Assembly: GCA_007844125.1 (NCBI GenBank)
Contig: CM017555.1
Span: 26,837,624-26,901,623 of the forward strand
Direction of reading: 5' to 3'
Length of the DNA stretch: 64,000 nucleotides
DNA from: Sinonovacula constricta
Lineage: Eukaryota; Mollusca; Bivalvia; Cardiida; Solecurtidae
Position 1 is the stretch's first letter. Each line of letters opens with the position of its first letter. Shown piece after piece: positions 31,879 to 46,800 of the stretch. Under the pieces are notes generated by a model that was not told the DNA's origin, ran no database searches, and saw only the letters and a program-made list of their open reading frames with translations. A program made the translations under genes and the position numbers.

Positions 31879-34800
31879 CTAGACAAAGCCAAATGCCTTT
31901 GTCTTAATAGCTAGCAACAGTTTTGTTTTGAGGATGAGTTTTGTTGAGTAGAGCGGGATGTAAAGCCGAGATATACATGTGTTGGCTGTGGGTAGGTGGT
32001 CGTCATCAGCTGGGCGTATCGTGATGCTGGGCATTGGCTGGAATCCTTCCTCACTAGCAGGAAGAGCTGGGCTTGATGTCCAGAAATACACCTGGGGAGG
32101 AATAAATACAGGGAATTAAGGTTTTAAAATATAGTTGTTTCTTTCCTTTATTAGACTATACTGCTGAAACTATTTTTTCACAAGCATAAGAATTTGCAAA
32201 GGGCACTGGGCTGTCAATTTTCTAGTGTAAAATGCCAAATATCAAGCTTTCTAAACTATTTGCAAATGGCACTGCACTCTAAATTTTCTATGGTGCCTAA
32301 GCTTGGGATCTATTTATGGTGAATTTTCTTGAGCTTTGATCATATGTGAAAAAATGAATGTGGGTAACGATTCATTCCCTTTATATAAAAAAAGAGTTTA
32401 AATATACAACAAAAGATCAATTAACTTGAGGAAAACCTTGTGAACACAAAACATAAAGACATATTATCATATTGTGAAGTGTTTTCCTGACGGTAGAAAA
32501 CTTAAACACACTTACCAGATCTTGTCTCTCATAATTGTTCATTTTCTCCACTACAGACCAGAACCAGCGTTTAAACCTCTGAACTTTCTCATTGCCTTCA
32601 CCTACAACAGAAAATGCGCGATTTAAAATTATTATAGTGTGTCATCATTTCCTGGGCTTTTCTTAGGTTAAAAACACTGAAAGCCCCATCACCATATTAT
32701 TACTTTACTAGGGCTGTCTGTAGACAGCGCACTCCATTGTTCTCAGAGCTGAATAAGATATTGAAAATTCTAAGTTAACAAGGGGCAAAACTCTATAAAG
32801 ATTAATTTTAGGGTTACCTGTCCTTTTAAAATAGGTTCCACTATTGATCATAAATATGTGTTCCATGTTTGAAGAGACAGATTTGGAGAAAAAGATGAAC
32901 AGGAGAAAAAGATGAACAAAAAGGCTAAGCAATGCCGACACAGAGTCAAGACAACAGCTTCATTTTTTTCTTTGGAAAGTCACACTAAAACTGATCAGCT
33001 TTCTCCAGATTTGATAACTTGCATCCAAATTGCCAATACAAATTGCAGCAATACAATTACGGGTATTTTTTCTGGATAATAATAATTGACCGAAGAAAAA
33101 AAAAGGATATATGACTGGATAAAACCAGTGTCACACTGCAGATCAGTTGGTCAAACTCTTCATATGAATGCTTCAACCTTCCATAGGAATTGAACTCTCT
33201 CTTAGGGGCTACATTGTTATCTGTGGGGTGACTAGAACAACTTGGCTGCTCGGCCAGAGATGGGCTCTAACTTAAAAACAATGGCCATGTACCATTGTCA
33301 TGTATAGATGTGTAGATAGTAAAAACCCTAAAAAATAACTGAATTGAAAGGAATCCCTTTAAACTGATAAACTTTAATTCTCTTACTAAAACAATCCATT
33401 TAGCCACATACCACTCTCATCATTGAAAGATGTATAGCTGATAAGTGTTTGTACATTGATGCTGCCCACACCGTTCAGCAGCAATCGGAGGTCCTCCGCT
33501 GTCAGTCCCTCCAGAGTGTAAGCCGGTATAACATCCAGGACACCCACTCGCAAGTGCTGAAATTGAAATTGAAATTGTGATACATTTAGATGAGGTTGTT
33601 GATTTTTAAATAATAATTGGTTCTTTCTGCTACCTCAAGCTGACAAAATATATTTTCATTATAAAATTCTACCCTACTTTACTTCACATTCCAACATACT
33701 ACTTCAACTACCTTTTTTTAAATTAAATTTTAGCATATCACTCTAATATAGTTTCTACCAGCCTCTAACACCCACAAGTGCCCACAAAAAAAACACTATA
33801 TAACAATCACAACCACATCACCTTTCTACCAAAGTACTGGTAGTTGGGATAATTAACACTTGTTTATACTCTTGCCAAAGACAAACATCTCATATTAGGG
33901 CTACTGTTTGAACCCAAGACTTTCTATTCTGAAGTCCAAAGCCACTTAACCTTGCATGCATGTCAGACTGCACTGTGCCAAACATTTCCACAGCCACAGA
34001 CTATTATATATATTTTCGTTGTTCATTGGACCAACCCAATTACCGTCATATTGTCAAAGACCAGCTAATTATGTGTGGATGAAGACTCTGGACAAGTGGA
34101 TATATGTCTGCGAAGGACAACAGATGCAATGCAGTCCTCTTGAAGACCTCCCCAAATATAGGTTAATGCTCTGACTGGGTCTCCAACCCACATGGTGAGA
34201 GGCTGAGGAGTTACTAATCAGTGAATAAGCGCTTGGCAAAGTGCGCAGCCTTCCCCCCTTCACCCAGTGATAGGTGCAAAACCCCCATTTCTGGTGAAGG
34301 TCACTTTACTACCAACCTTGAGAGCCTTCTCTGCCACCTTGACCATGCGGAAATCTGTGTATCGTCGCACATAGTCATGGACGTTGGAAGCTTGAACCTC
34401 AATCTCTGACCCGCCAGGCACCAGCTCTACTTGCTCTCCTCCCTGAAACAGACCATGGTAGATGCAGATTGTTTTTCTGCTGATTTTAGGGAAGTGGCTT
34501 GGCTTTTTCTATTTGGGCAGGGAAATAGTTAATGAGTTATTTGCATTTTTAGGAAAAAGTTTGTTACCCCGGTATGTTAGGTTTACGGTATTAAAAAACC
34601 CAGTAACAAATAATGAATTATACAGCTATCGTTTATTGCACAAGCAAGTCGAGATAGTTTCAATTGTAAATTAAACAATGTTAACGATGTGTTCAAATCT
34701 GCATCTCAGTTAAAGTAAATGTTTATATGAAATTGATGGTAGGAATTTTTATCTTATTGTGCAAAAAAAAGGCTTGTTTGAAGCAAAAAAAGTCTTCATG

Positions 34801-37800
34801 GGGAACACCTTTGTCTTGCCACAGTAATAAAGGGGGCAAAAACCCTGGACCAACGATAGTAAGACTGCCGTAAAGTCTTTTTGATAAGACGCACACAAAG
34901 ATAAGACGCACCCCCTCTTCGAGGTCTAGAGTCAAGGAAAAAAGCAAATTCTCAAAGACAAGACACATCCCCTCTTTACTTATTCAGCCAGCTGCAACTG
35001 AAGCAATTCCTGCATCGTCCAATGGCTTGATTTGACTCAAAGGTACATGTTTCAAATGTTCTGTAAATCAGGTTTTTGTGCCGAGTGCTTATTATTCTCT
35101 AAGTGGCTTCAATACGTCGCGACTGTTTGCCTAATAAGACCGTGCGTATTGTGTTACATTATGACACTCTGCCCCATTTACACGCCAGACATGATGTTCT
35201 CGCGGCTATCCCAGCCCTACACAATTGAGAGCTGAGAGAACATCCTTTTTCACACAGCAGCATGTCAAAAAACAGTAAAGTTCTCGGCCTATAATTAAGT
35301 TCTCGACACATGGGACAAACACACAAATGACTATTAAAATAACAACTAAAGGCTTTATAATGTAGTATTTTCACACCAGGGTATTGAAGTGACCGCTTAC
35401 AAACAATTAGTTCTATGCACCTGAGTAATTACTTACCGGTTGATTGACGATCTATTAACATCAAAATATGTGTGAAAACTCATCAGCACAAATAGCAAAT
35501 GCACATTTTATTGTTGTTTTTAAGTGGGTTTTTATTTTCAACTTAAAGTTTATTCGTAGTTAACATTCAAAATAAAACAAATTTTAAATCAAAATTGATC
35601 AATTGAATGATACAATATTACTTTGACGATGATAATAACAGCATCATCAATGAATATGTCCGCTTCACTAAAAATCAATAACCGTTTCCGGATTATGAAA
35701 CTTCGCCGATTTTGTTGGAATTAAGTGATATTTATGTAAAAATGTATTGCATATTGTTGTTTTTTTTTCTAAAGAAATGAATTTAAATGTCTCTTCTTAC
35801 ATTAAATATAAAATTTTAGGTAAAAACAATGAAAGTTTTCCCTGAAAATAGCACAATACAGTTGTCTATGGCCGATACTATCGGTGACAGTCTCTGTGGT
35901 CAGTTTAGTCTAAGAGTCAATTTTGGTCTGGGAAAAAAAGGGAAAACTTTACTTTGCATGGATAAGACGCACCCCCCACTATTTTTATCATAATTTGGGG
36001 CAAAAAAAACACATTTTATCAATAAAACTTTACTGTATGTACAGTACAATAAATGTATATATCTGCATGACACAGACTTACACACAAGGGGATTGCAGTT
36101 CAGTTACTCATACACCACAATATTACAGTAACTATTGAGTTTACACACGTTCATTGTATCAATAGCTTCAAGGGTCAAAACAAACAAGGAAATTTGTCAA
36201 TGACACATTCTGGTATGATGACGTTTTATGTAAATATTGACAGAATTTATCATTACTGAGTTTCAAAAAGTATATCTGTACAATAGAATCGAAATTAAAT
36301 GTTCAACAAAGGTTTTAATTCCACCTATCTTTGAAAAAGCACACTCATATAAGCAATAGAGGCTTAACCTTAACTACTTCCATATTTTTAAGACTTTCCA
36401 AAGATCAGTCAAAGTCATAACTTCCATTAATGTTTACTCACCTCTTCTGCACACAACTCAACACAGAAGTTCATATCAAGAGCCTGGAACATCAATGCAG
36501 CATCCTTTGTTTCCGAGTCTACAACCAGCTGTCGTAAACTCTCATACATGACAGGGTCAAAGAATGCTAGGTCATGCCAACCTATCTTACGTCCAAGAAT
36601 GTATTTTAAGACATGGCGATTTAAAAACAGAGGACACATTTCATTCTGTAGCAAGCAGAGGCCAATAATTCTGAAAAGAAAAAGAGGATTACCCATATTA
36701 ATTGTGTACACTGCACAATTTTAACAATCGTTTATGGGTTAGATTATATTTTAATATTGTTAACTGTTTTTAAACAATCTACTATGCAGAACCTTCATAA
36801 AACTTATTGTGCGAAACTATTTTAATTTATTCTACTTAGATTGTAGTTGTGACACTTATAATCATTCTTATTGCTGCATTTTATTAGATCAGCCCATTTT
36901 TTCTGATATATGTAAGGGATTTACAATGCATATTAGCTAAAATCATTTTGTAACTTTCAGCTGTTATTTAAGGTTGTATGGGCCAATAACATAGTTTCAG
37001 TCACTTACTTTCAAAAGATTCTTAAAGAATGTGCATTCATTTATCATTAACATCTGCTACATGTGTTAAAAACACATTTAATTCTTGGCTATTTGCTTAA
37101 TGACCATGCACAATGATAGATTGTTAATAGTCAATTAGAGAACAAATTATTTTAACTTAGAATTAGCCCACCGTGTCTTCTTACTGTACCAATACTACAG
37201 GGGTTTCATTAATGAAAAATATTATTTTTTCTCAAATAAACTAGAAAATTGCCTTTTTTAAGAAATACAAAGAAATTTCTCATTAAATGGTTTTGTTTAC
37301 AAAATTTAAGAAATCTTTTAATATCTTAGGATAATATGTTAAGATTTAAGATTTCATAGTTTTAGGCAGAAAAAATAAGTAAGATTCTTTATGAATACCT
37401 AGATCTACACTACCGGTACTTGCCTCAGTTCCAGTCTGATCAATTCCTGGTTTGCAGGCTTAGGAGTTGAATGAAAAAACAATTACATGGAATGCAGCAA
37501 CATATGAGGTGACTCACCTGCCCACATTTCTAAAACAGTTGAGCCTCTCTAGCGTGTTTCTCCCAGGTCTTGGAGAGTAGTACCCCCTTTTCCCCGGCTG
37601 CCAAAAGAGAGGTGCATTATCCTCTAGTTCCTCCTCCTCCTCAACCTCTCCTGTCTTCTTCTTCTTGCTCCCACTAGACGAGGTAGACGACAGGTTGAAG
37701 ATGTCCAGATCTAGCAAGGCTTCTGCCTTAAGTTCACGCTGCTCTCTGGAAAGATAAGAAAAGAAGCTGTTCTTTGTTCTATTTGTTACCTTGCACTGAC

Positions 37801-40800
37801 AGAATTATGATCATATTGGTGACATTCAGATAATTAATGGTAGAGGATGATCCCAGACTTATGAATGAATTTTCGACAGAAGAAAGTCTCAAATTTCCTC
37901 AAACCTACTGTGAGGTATTACTTTTGGCAAGTGTTAATTCTTGATGGTTTAATAGACTAAAATTACACTCTGGTTTGAAAAACTCAAAATATCTTAAAAA
38001 ACTACAACCATGTTACTGAAAAAAAAAAGTAAAAACAAAATCTGCTGCGACAAGGAGAAAAGGAAAATAATTTCTTTTGTTCTGATTGATATCCAATTAA
38101 CTTCCACTTTAACGAAAATGATATCAAGAAATAAATTATCTTGTTAGGAGACTGTGAGCTGAACATCTTTTCATATTCATAGAATAGTTTAACTAAGAGC
38201 ATTGGCTAACAATTAAAATAGCTAAACAATAGGTAAAATCGTACATGTTATGCGACATGCAGATATCAACTGCTTCGTCAACCCGCCGTCTCAAGGTCTC
38301 CTCAGAGGTCAACATGACCAGCAGCTGGGCTGGCGAGAGCTCCAACAGCATGCCGGTGATTTTGTTGGCCAGTGCCTAAAATGGTAGACAGAATATATTG
38401 TTTACAGGGAATTATTTTTTAAAATTGAGACACAACAGTTGGTTGGTAAAATAAATGAAATACTCATTTATTGTGGGTAATTTTCAAAAGATTCTGTATT
38501 AAAGGATATAAAAGTTACTAAGTAATTTTTACAGCAAAATTTGTGAAACAAAAGGGCCATGATGGCCCTTAATCGCTCACCTGATGACACAGGCTTTTAG
38601 TAGGCTCAAATCTGGCATCAAGTAATTAAGAGTTATTTACTTTAGAAATCTTTGGTGAAGATTGGACCATTTGTGTGGCCACTGGGTTGATAACATTTTC
38701 TAGAATTTTACCAAGTAACCTACTGAATCCACATGACTCACTTCAAAATATATGTAAGATTTCATACTGGCAAACATGATGGCCAGGTTTGGTGAAGATT
38801 GGGCCATCAATGTGGCCTCTTCATTTTTTTCACAAGGTTATTCTAAAATGTGTCCTTGTGACCTACTTTTTTGACCCCAGTTGACCCAAAAATATACTCA
38901 TCCAAGATTTGATGCAGACAAACCACCTGATCAAGTTTGGTGAAGATTAGGCTTTGAATGTGGCCTCTAGTATATTCACAAGATTTAACCTAGTGACCTA
39001 CTTTTTGACTCCACTTGACCAAGTTAAGAACTTATCCAAGATTTCATGAAGGCAAACATTCTGATCAAGTTTGGTGAAGATTGGGCCATAAATGGGGTCT
39101 CTAGTGTGTTCTCAAGCTTTTGCTAAGATGTGACATAGTGACCTACTTTTTGACCCCACGTGACCCAGTTACGAACTCATCCAAGATTTCATGCAAGCAA
39201 ACATTCTGATCAAGTTTGGTGAAGATTGGGCCTATAAATAGGCCTCTAGTGTGTTCACAAGCTTTTTCTAAGATTTGACCTAGTGACCCACTTTTTGACC
39301 CCAACGTGGCCTAGTTATGAAGTCAACCAAGATTTTATGCAGACAAACATTCTGACCAAGGTTGGTGAAGATTGGGCTATAAATGTGGTCTCTAGTGTGT
39401 TCACAAGCTTTTTCTAAGATGTGACCTACTGACCTACTTTTTGAATATATGTGACCCAATTACGAACTCATCAAAGATTTCATGCAGACAATCATTCTGA
39501 CCAAGTTTGGTAGAGATTGGGCTATAAATGTGGTCTCTATTGTGTTCACTAGCTTTTTCTAAAAATTGACCTAGTGACCTACTTTTTGACCCCACATGAG
39601 CCAATAATATCATCCAAGATTTCATGCAGACTAACATTCTGACCAAGTTTGATAAAGATTGGATAAAAACTTTGGCCTCTAGTGTGTTCACAAGCTAAAA
39701 TGTTGTCGACAGACCATGGATGAAGCGGTATCACAAAAGCTCCCTTTGAGCACGTTGTGCTCAGGTGAGCTAAAAAAAAATCTTGTTTTGGGGTTGAGAT
39801 TAGTAAACTTAAATAGCCTCCATTGGGAACTTACGGTACAGGGTGGAAGGGCGGTGGAAAGGTATACAAGACTGAATAATGATTGCATAACTGATCCAAC
39901 AAATTCCATAAGTCTAAGGTTCGAACACTTAGAGGCTGAATCAGATCATTCTCAAGCATCTGATTGATTTCAAAGTTTTCTTCAAATTCATCCAAAGTCT
40001 TCAGCTGTATCTCAGACTCCAGCTCAAAGTTTTATAACCTCAGAACCGAGAGTGAGTGTTTAACGGTAGGTTTCAAACATGCAATTCAAATACTGTCCTT
40101 TCATTCCTTTTTTATACCTGGACAATGAACCCCTCTCCCATCAACACCAACAATCTATCAACAACTTACCGGTTGGAGGGCCCGCACCCTTGGGAACAGC
40201 CGTTCTCCTAGCTGTCTACGGTACTGCGATATGGTGTCACTGTTGGCTTCACTTGGTGGTTCTGGGTTTGAGGCCAGACTAGAGGGACCAGTATCAGATG
40301 GCATGTAGAACGGTGGAGCATCGTACGAGAGATTTCTACGGGTCTCGCGTTCCCGACTGCTTCGTCGCTGTGATGAGGAAGATCTCTGTCGTTCACGTTC
40401 TCTCTCACGCTCCCTTGCTTCTCGTTCCCTGTTGCGTAGTCTTTGTATGATATCTTCTGGAAATAATGGAAAGAAATCAATTGTATTTGGGATTTACTGC
40501 ACACCGACACTTAACAGGTCATACTGCACCACAGGAAAGAAATGATATTCAGACTAAAACTTACATATAGGTGCTTTTGGCTGCGAGCATTTAGAGTCAT
40601 GACTTGTAACATTTTAAATCCTCACATAATGAGTTTGAGACCCAGTCAAGAGGACAATTATTATGTGGGGAGGTCTTCCAGCTGACCTTTGGTGTGACAG
40701 TTGTTGTTCCCAGACATTTTTTGGGGCTTTCCTCCATCGATAATAGCTGCATATCACCAATATGACAACTGGTGTCAGTACCATGTTACAAAAAACAAAA

Positions 40801-43800
40801 CAAAACAAAAACAGATAAAGGCTTAACCTTACAAACTTTTCTTACAGGTGAAGGCCCAAACTTACAAAGTATACATAATGAAAGGCTAAACTTTCCAATC
40901 TGAACATATTAACTTAAACCGATTCAAGGAAAATGATGAGAAACGTGCAGTGGTAATTATATCACTTACAAGTTCAGAATTCCTTACATATCAAAATGAC
41001 AAAGTCAAAATCAAAGTTACATTCAATCTAAGACAGAAATTATCAACTGATTACAATTAAAAATGAATTCTAAGCTTTAATATGGAACATTATAAACCCC
41101 AAACATTTTTTGACAAAACTTCTCAGACCTTTTTACCTCGTTACCATGGTCAAATTAGGGAATCTTATTTAGTAAGGGCAGTGACACAGATATTTTCTTC
41201 CTTTATGTTACAATTACAATTTTAAACAAAGATGAATTTGTATTATACACAAAACTATTTAAGAGCATGAATGAGATTTTACCCTAGATACATGGCAAGA
41301 TTCATTTTCATAGTTTACAATTGTTGACATATTTGTCATTTTAAAGTCATGGTTTTATTCATGAGAATCAATCAACTATGAATTAAAAATCTAATTCATG
41401 AAAATACATGAGATAAAGAGCTAATTAATTAAATCAGAACAATAATATAAAGAAACATGTCAATTAAGAATTCCAGTTAACTAAAACAAATCATTTACTT
41501 GTTAGAAAGTATGCATAAGATAAAGAATGACAAGATAGTAAGTGAAGTGCAAAATCCATCTCAAACCAATAAAAATACAACAGAACTAATTCATTTAAGC
41601 AACAAATAACTAACAACAAAATTTTGGTGTTTAAGAATGTATGGACGAACTAACTGGAAATACAACAGACCCTTTGTAAAACAAACAGACAAGAAAAAAG
41701 TAGATTGTTTAAACTGTTTAAAAAAAGCTACATTTTACATGATCAATAAATTTGGGATGAAACAAAAATCTCTTAAATAAAGGTAAATGATTCTTTTATC
41801 AAACTAATTAACTTGTAAATAAATATGAGTCTTACTCAATAAACATGAGCAAAGGTTTACAGATATATGTTGACACTATTACCCCAAAAAGTTATACATG
41901 CTTACACGTTTAAGCAGTTCAAAGAATAAAATGAAGAGAATATTTGTGAAAGTATACAAGAACAAGATAGAGTGTTAGTATTTCTGTATATAACAGGATT
42001 AACATCAGTGTATTATCAGCATAGGAAGTACAAGTCTGTGTCTGTTTCAATAAAAGTTGTTTGTGTAAGTATTAATACATCCATTGTAGTTTGGGGCACC
42101 CTGGGTTGAGGAGTAGAGTCGCAGACTACTCTCGGCTCCCTGGCCTCTTGCTTAGTGGGTTCGAATCCCAGTCTCATCAGTGGTCCTAATCAGACATTTG
42201 TCTGGGGTCTTTCTCTTACAAAAAAGCTGGACATCACTATAATAACCATCAGTGTGTCATTGTGATGTTTATCTAAAAACCTTATTAGATCAAACATAAC
42301 TTCAAAATGGTCAACTCCTGAGTATCAGCTGAAGGCAAAAAAGAGAATAAGCAAAGTTTGTCCTTACTAGACTTACTGTACTGTAGAGATTTCCCTCCGA
42401 CCAAGATCGAGTCCATGCTTGGCAGTTTCTCCTGAGACAACACCGCCTGCAATGAAGATACGGCAGGTCATTTACTGTAAGAATGGGGTGAGTTAAATTT
42501 TAATTTATAGGTACTTTTTTAAATTTCTCTCCAAAACATTAAGAAGACTGATGTCCTTGATGTGTGGGAGTAGCCAAACTTTCAGTTAGGGGTGGAATTG
42601 TTGCTCCAGAATGGGTGTCCAGCACAGGAAGCTATTTTCAGAACCAGCCGCTTGGAATTTGGAGCTGCTTAGCCACATACATGTGGATATGTTAAGAAAA
42701 ATATCCTAGTTTGTGTAAAAGTAAATAGTGTTAAATAAGGACAATTTGGTTGCAAAACTCTGGCATGAAAAAAAAAGTGTGCATTTTTTTCTGTCAGTTT
42801 CGAAAACCATATTTAGAGGAAATTCCCATGGTGTTTTAAAATAGATTAGAAAATGACGAAGCCAGACTGAGTATTTTATGACTTACTCTTTCTCGTGATT
42901 GTGATAAAAATGGTTTCAACCAAATCCATGACCATACCTATGGCCAGTTATTATTCCCAAGCACCAAGTCAATGATTTTCTATCTGTATATGTAAACTGG
43001 TGTTTTTTTATATATACAATACAACTTTAGTGGGCGTTCGTGATCTAGTGGTTAAGACGTTGGACTACGGATCGGAGGGTCCCGGGTTCGAACCCCGAAA
43101 CTGACCACGTGATGTTAGTCCTTGAGCAAGACTATTTACTGCACATTGCTCCAGGTATTCCGTACCTGAGTACTGGTTCTACCCAGGAAGTGGACAGTCG
43201 AGAGGGATTAATATAAGTTAAAGGAACTTGCTTCCCAATCGACTATAAATAAATAGGTTTAAACTTAAACAACTTTAGTTAACTCCCTCTATTCAGACTG
43301 CATTCTGTTCTGACTCAAAGTGTCCACCTCAATATGTCTTTGCCAGTTGAAATAAACAAACATCTTTTCAAAATGTTTTTAACGAAATAAGGCATTGTCA
43401 TTTACATTATGAAAATATTTTAACTCGTAAAAACCACTGATGCAATGAAAATTACTTATGATAACCATTAATGTAATGAATAAACTGCGAAAATGTACAA
43501 GTCATAGATACAATTAAATATTTATCATTTTAGTGACGATTAAAATCACACTTTTGATGTGTTAATCACATGTAAAACTGTCCATTTTTCGAAGGATCCA
43601 AATCATAAAGGACTTGAATGTTTCTCTATACTAGTCAATAAGTGCCTAATTGACCTTGTGTGACCGGATGTCCTAGATTGTAGATTGTTAACATGCTGGA
43701 GGGCATTGTTTTGCCAAGTTGTGAGTGCAAATCACCCCAGGGGTGATTTGTTGCTCCGGTCATGGTAGTCTCAGTTGTGATCAGTGTTTACATAAGTAAT

Positions 43801-46800
43801 ACACAATATGTTCTGGAAGAAATGGTCGTTATACCAGATTAGAGGCATGCCCATGATTTTGGTCAGGTTTCTCATTGAATAAAGAGGCCACACACTTTGT
43901 ACTTTTGAAAAGTGGCCTTAATAGAGACATGGTCATATTAGTGACATGGTCATTAGGTGGCATTTTACTGCTAAATGTTTTTACTTAATTTTCCTCCCAC
44001 TATTACAGAGTCCATGTTGAGTAGTTATTTTTGCAATGCAGCCTGAAGACATAGAATCAATTAGGAGTTTATTGTAATTTCAGGGACAATGAGTTTTTAT
44101 ATGCTTAATACAATAAGCATGTAAATTCAGCATTCATGAATAATGATATCTATAAGGGACTGATGTTCATGTGAAGGAAAGCATTTGTTTTTAAAACAAG
44201 ATACTAGCAATCACTTTCCAACAATGGCCACTCTTAATTATCCTCCATCGTGCCTTCAAGCAAGTTTAATGGCACATCTATATGTAAAGTAATGCTGTAT
44301 TTCCTCTGGAAAGCCTGGTAGTGATTTAAAATTGCTGATTTCAAGTATCAACTAGCTGTTCTATCCATAGATGCATACTCCACATTTCTCAGTGCTGATT
44401 GCATGTTAGCTTTAACCAACCTTAACAAAAACACAAAAAAAAAAATAAAGACAAAAAGGGGCATAACTGTGCCAAAATAAATTTGTGGGTTACATTCCCA
44501 TTTAATTGGGTTTCTTTAAAAAAAAATTGTGAAGAATGTATTCGAAGTTTAAAATGAATTTTGATTGTCATTTTTCGGGAACTGAACCCTGACAAAAACC
44601 TAAACCATGGAAGAAAATTCTAAATCGAAACGAGGTGTATATCTCTTGCAAAATTAATTTTAGGGTTACTGGCACTTCTAAAATGGGTTCAGCTTTTGAT
44701 AAAGAACAAAAATTCTAAATATGAAGTGAATATCTTTGACAGATTTCAAGATATTGGATGTAAAGAAAAAGGTTTGCCAACCCCAGCTGGAAGATCATAA
44801 CAACTTCTGTTCTTTAAAATGTATAGCTAAAAATTAAACCTTAACCCACAAACCTACATTAGCTATGGCCGTGTAGAAGCTTCGAGCCACTCCGCTCCCT
44901 TCCCCGGGTTCATCAGTAAACGTGACCTTGACCCGATGAACAGCCAGCTGGGGGCCTCCGTTATTGGTACGACGGTTGAAGTGTGTGTTCAACTGCTTGA
45001 ATGCCTGAACCAACAACTGGTTACGTTGTCTAGCAACCTGCAGACAAAGGATATAATTGCTGTTTAAACAATACGTAAGCAATGATTTAATTCTATTATT
45101 TCAGTAAGGCAAAAAAGAACGAATATCTCTGCACACATTTTTTTTCTTCAAGATTTATGATATAACCTAAATTGCAATAATTGTATATGTGTTTTAAAAG
45201 TAAATTTCAAGGATATAACAGTCAAGGTGGAAATTTTCATCTGTATTTGTATAAAGAGGACTGAAGACAACCCTCCCCCTATAATATTTAAGTAAAACCA
45301 CTGAACCACTACATGGCATATTACTCTTCTGGCTGTTGTTATTTTGACTAATTTTATTTATACAAGTGATCAAAAACAATACAAAATAAAAGACACATGT
45401 TCTTTTGAATAAGATATGACATCGGTGTACTTTACAATAAATTGATTGGATAAGGTGTTTTGTTTCCTTTTATTTGTAAAAAAAAAAAGAAGACATGACT
45501 GACTGTTCAGTAACCCTCCTAGATCCAAAAATGATTTGACATGAAATCTGGAATTAACTAACTAAATCGTATGGTTTGGTTTATTAGATTGGCCAGACTT
45601 ATTTATGGCATTATTGGCAACATTCAGCTATTTTTTGTGGAGGACGATTCAGACTGAAAATGTCTAGGTACAACCTAACACTGGAACACCACATGTCACC
45701 ATAAAAGCCTCTGCATTTTAGTTTTAGACCCAACCGGGGTTGGAATTCCCAAGTGAGGGACTGAGTAATTAACAGTCTACATTTTTCTCTGTTAATATGC
45801 AGGTACTATAAAAATGAATTCTTTAAAAAAAAAGCAACCCCCCACCCACCTCTAGACTAAGATCCCGCTGCTGACTGTTTCTTATCTTCTCCATCTCTCG
45901 ACGGAACTTGCTCTCTTTCACCGGGAATCCTCCGAGCTCGCTAATGATGGAGCCTGGCTCCGCCCCAACGTCATCACAGAAGACACGTCCAAACAGGTCC
46001 AGTGATAGGCGCCAGCGCCCAAGCAGGGCATCGTGGGAGATCATCTGATTACGACCCGTCACTGCACTATGGGGTCTATACATGTAGGAAAAAGATGTCA
46101 TTTAGCTAACTACACATGTTTTTATTGATAATACAATTAGCGTGAAAACTTTTTAAATTTTAGAACAAATGATATTTGAAAACAATAAAAAAAAAAAGTA
46201 ATGACATTTCCCATGAATTTTTTTTTTCTTTCTTTATTGTGTTTACTGTCCCACCAACAGTACTTCAGTTACCTGGAGATGGTGTCCACTTGAATCAGAT
46301 ATAGTGCTGCCTTCACTGTGTATAGCACGCTGTGAACATCTGGCATGATACCACACCCAGTAACATTATCACAACACCGGGCCACCCAGTCGTGGAACTA
46401 CCTTTATTATTTTTCTTGAGCGTCAGCAAGAGAGCTATACCACTATTTTCAATGACTGGTATGTCGCGGCCAAGGATTGATCTGAGGCCTCCCGTACCTA
46501 AAGACAATGCTCTACCGATTGTGCTACCAGGTCCGGTCCCATGAATTTCTAAATTGATGAAATCTCATCTACTAGCTAGGCATATTTCTTACAATAACAG
46601 AAACATGTCAACTTCAATGCTTGTGAATGTTTAGAACATTGTATTTTTATTTATAATTATGTTAATACAAAATAGATAACCTAGACTTCTGTCCTACAAA
46701 ATCTTCAAATATAAAATGCAAAAATTAACAGTACCTGTTAGCACCAGCAGAAGGTCCCTGTGATGTTTCTATGACAACTGTGTTAGACACATTCTCATTG

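Larger units (their letters stand above)
31879..37745 (-). other. UBR5: UBR5 HECT catalytic domain exons
   Basis: Seven exons (37,745-37,518 to 32,091-31,879). The first encodes an acidic linker ([10 protein letters not shown]) leading into [18 protein letters not shown], the usual lead-in to the UBR5 HECT domain. Then follow [43 protein letters not shown] and FNDESG. The predicted catalytic cysteine is in [10 protein letters not shown], codon 31,977-31,975. The protein ends in AFGFV, as UBR5 does. Lengths fit a full HECT domain with no missing segment. Confidence 0.95.

Noticed and set aside
32160..32330. Two ~70-bp similar stretches in a UBR5 intron (tttgcaaa.ggcactg)
   Set aside because: Only two imperfect copies in AT-rich DNA; too weak to call an element or further exon echoes.
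39434..39909. Minus ORFs with repeated SKFGQN-like text
   Set aside because: They translate the 145-bp tandem core and 3' end of the Helentron-like element.
46313..46544. Small ORFs on both strands at 46.3-46.5 kb
   Set aside because: They fall entirely within the SINE at 46,221-46,537.
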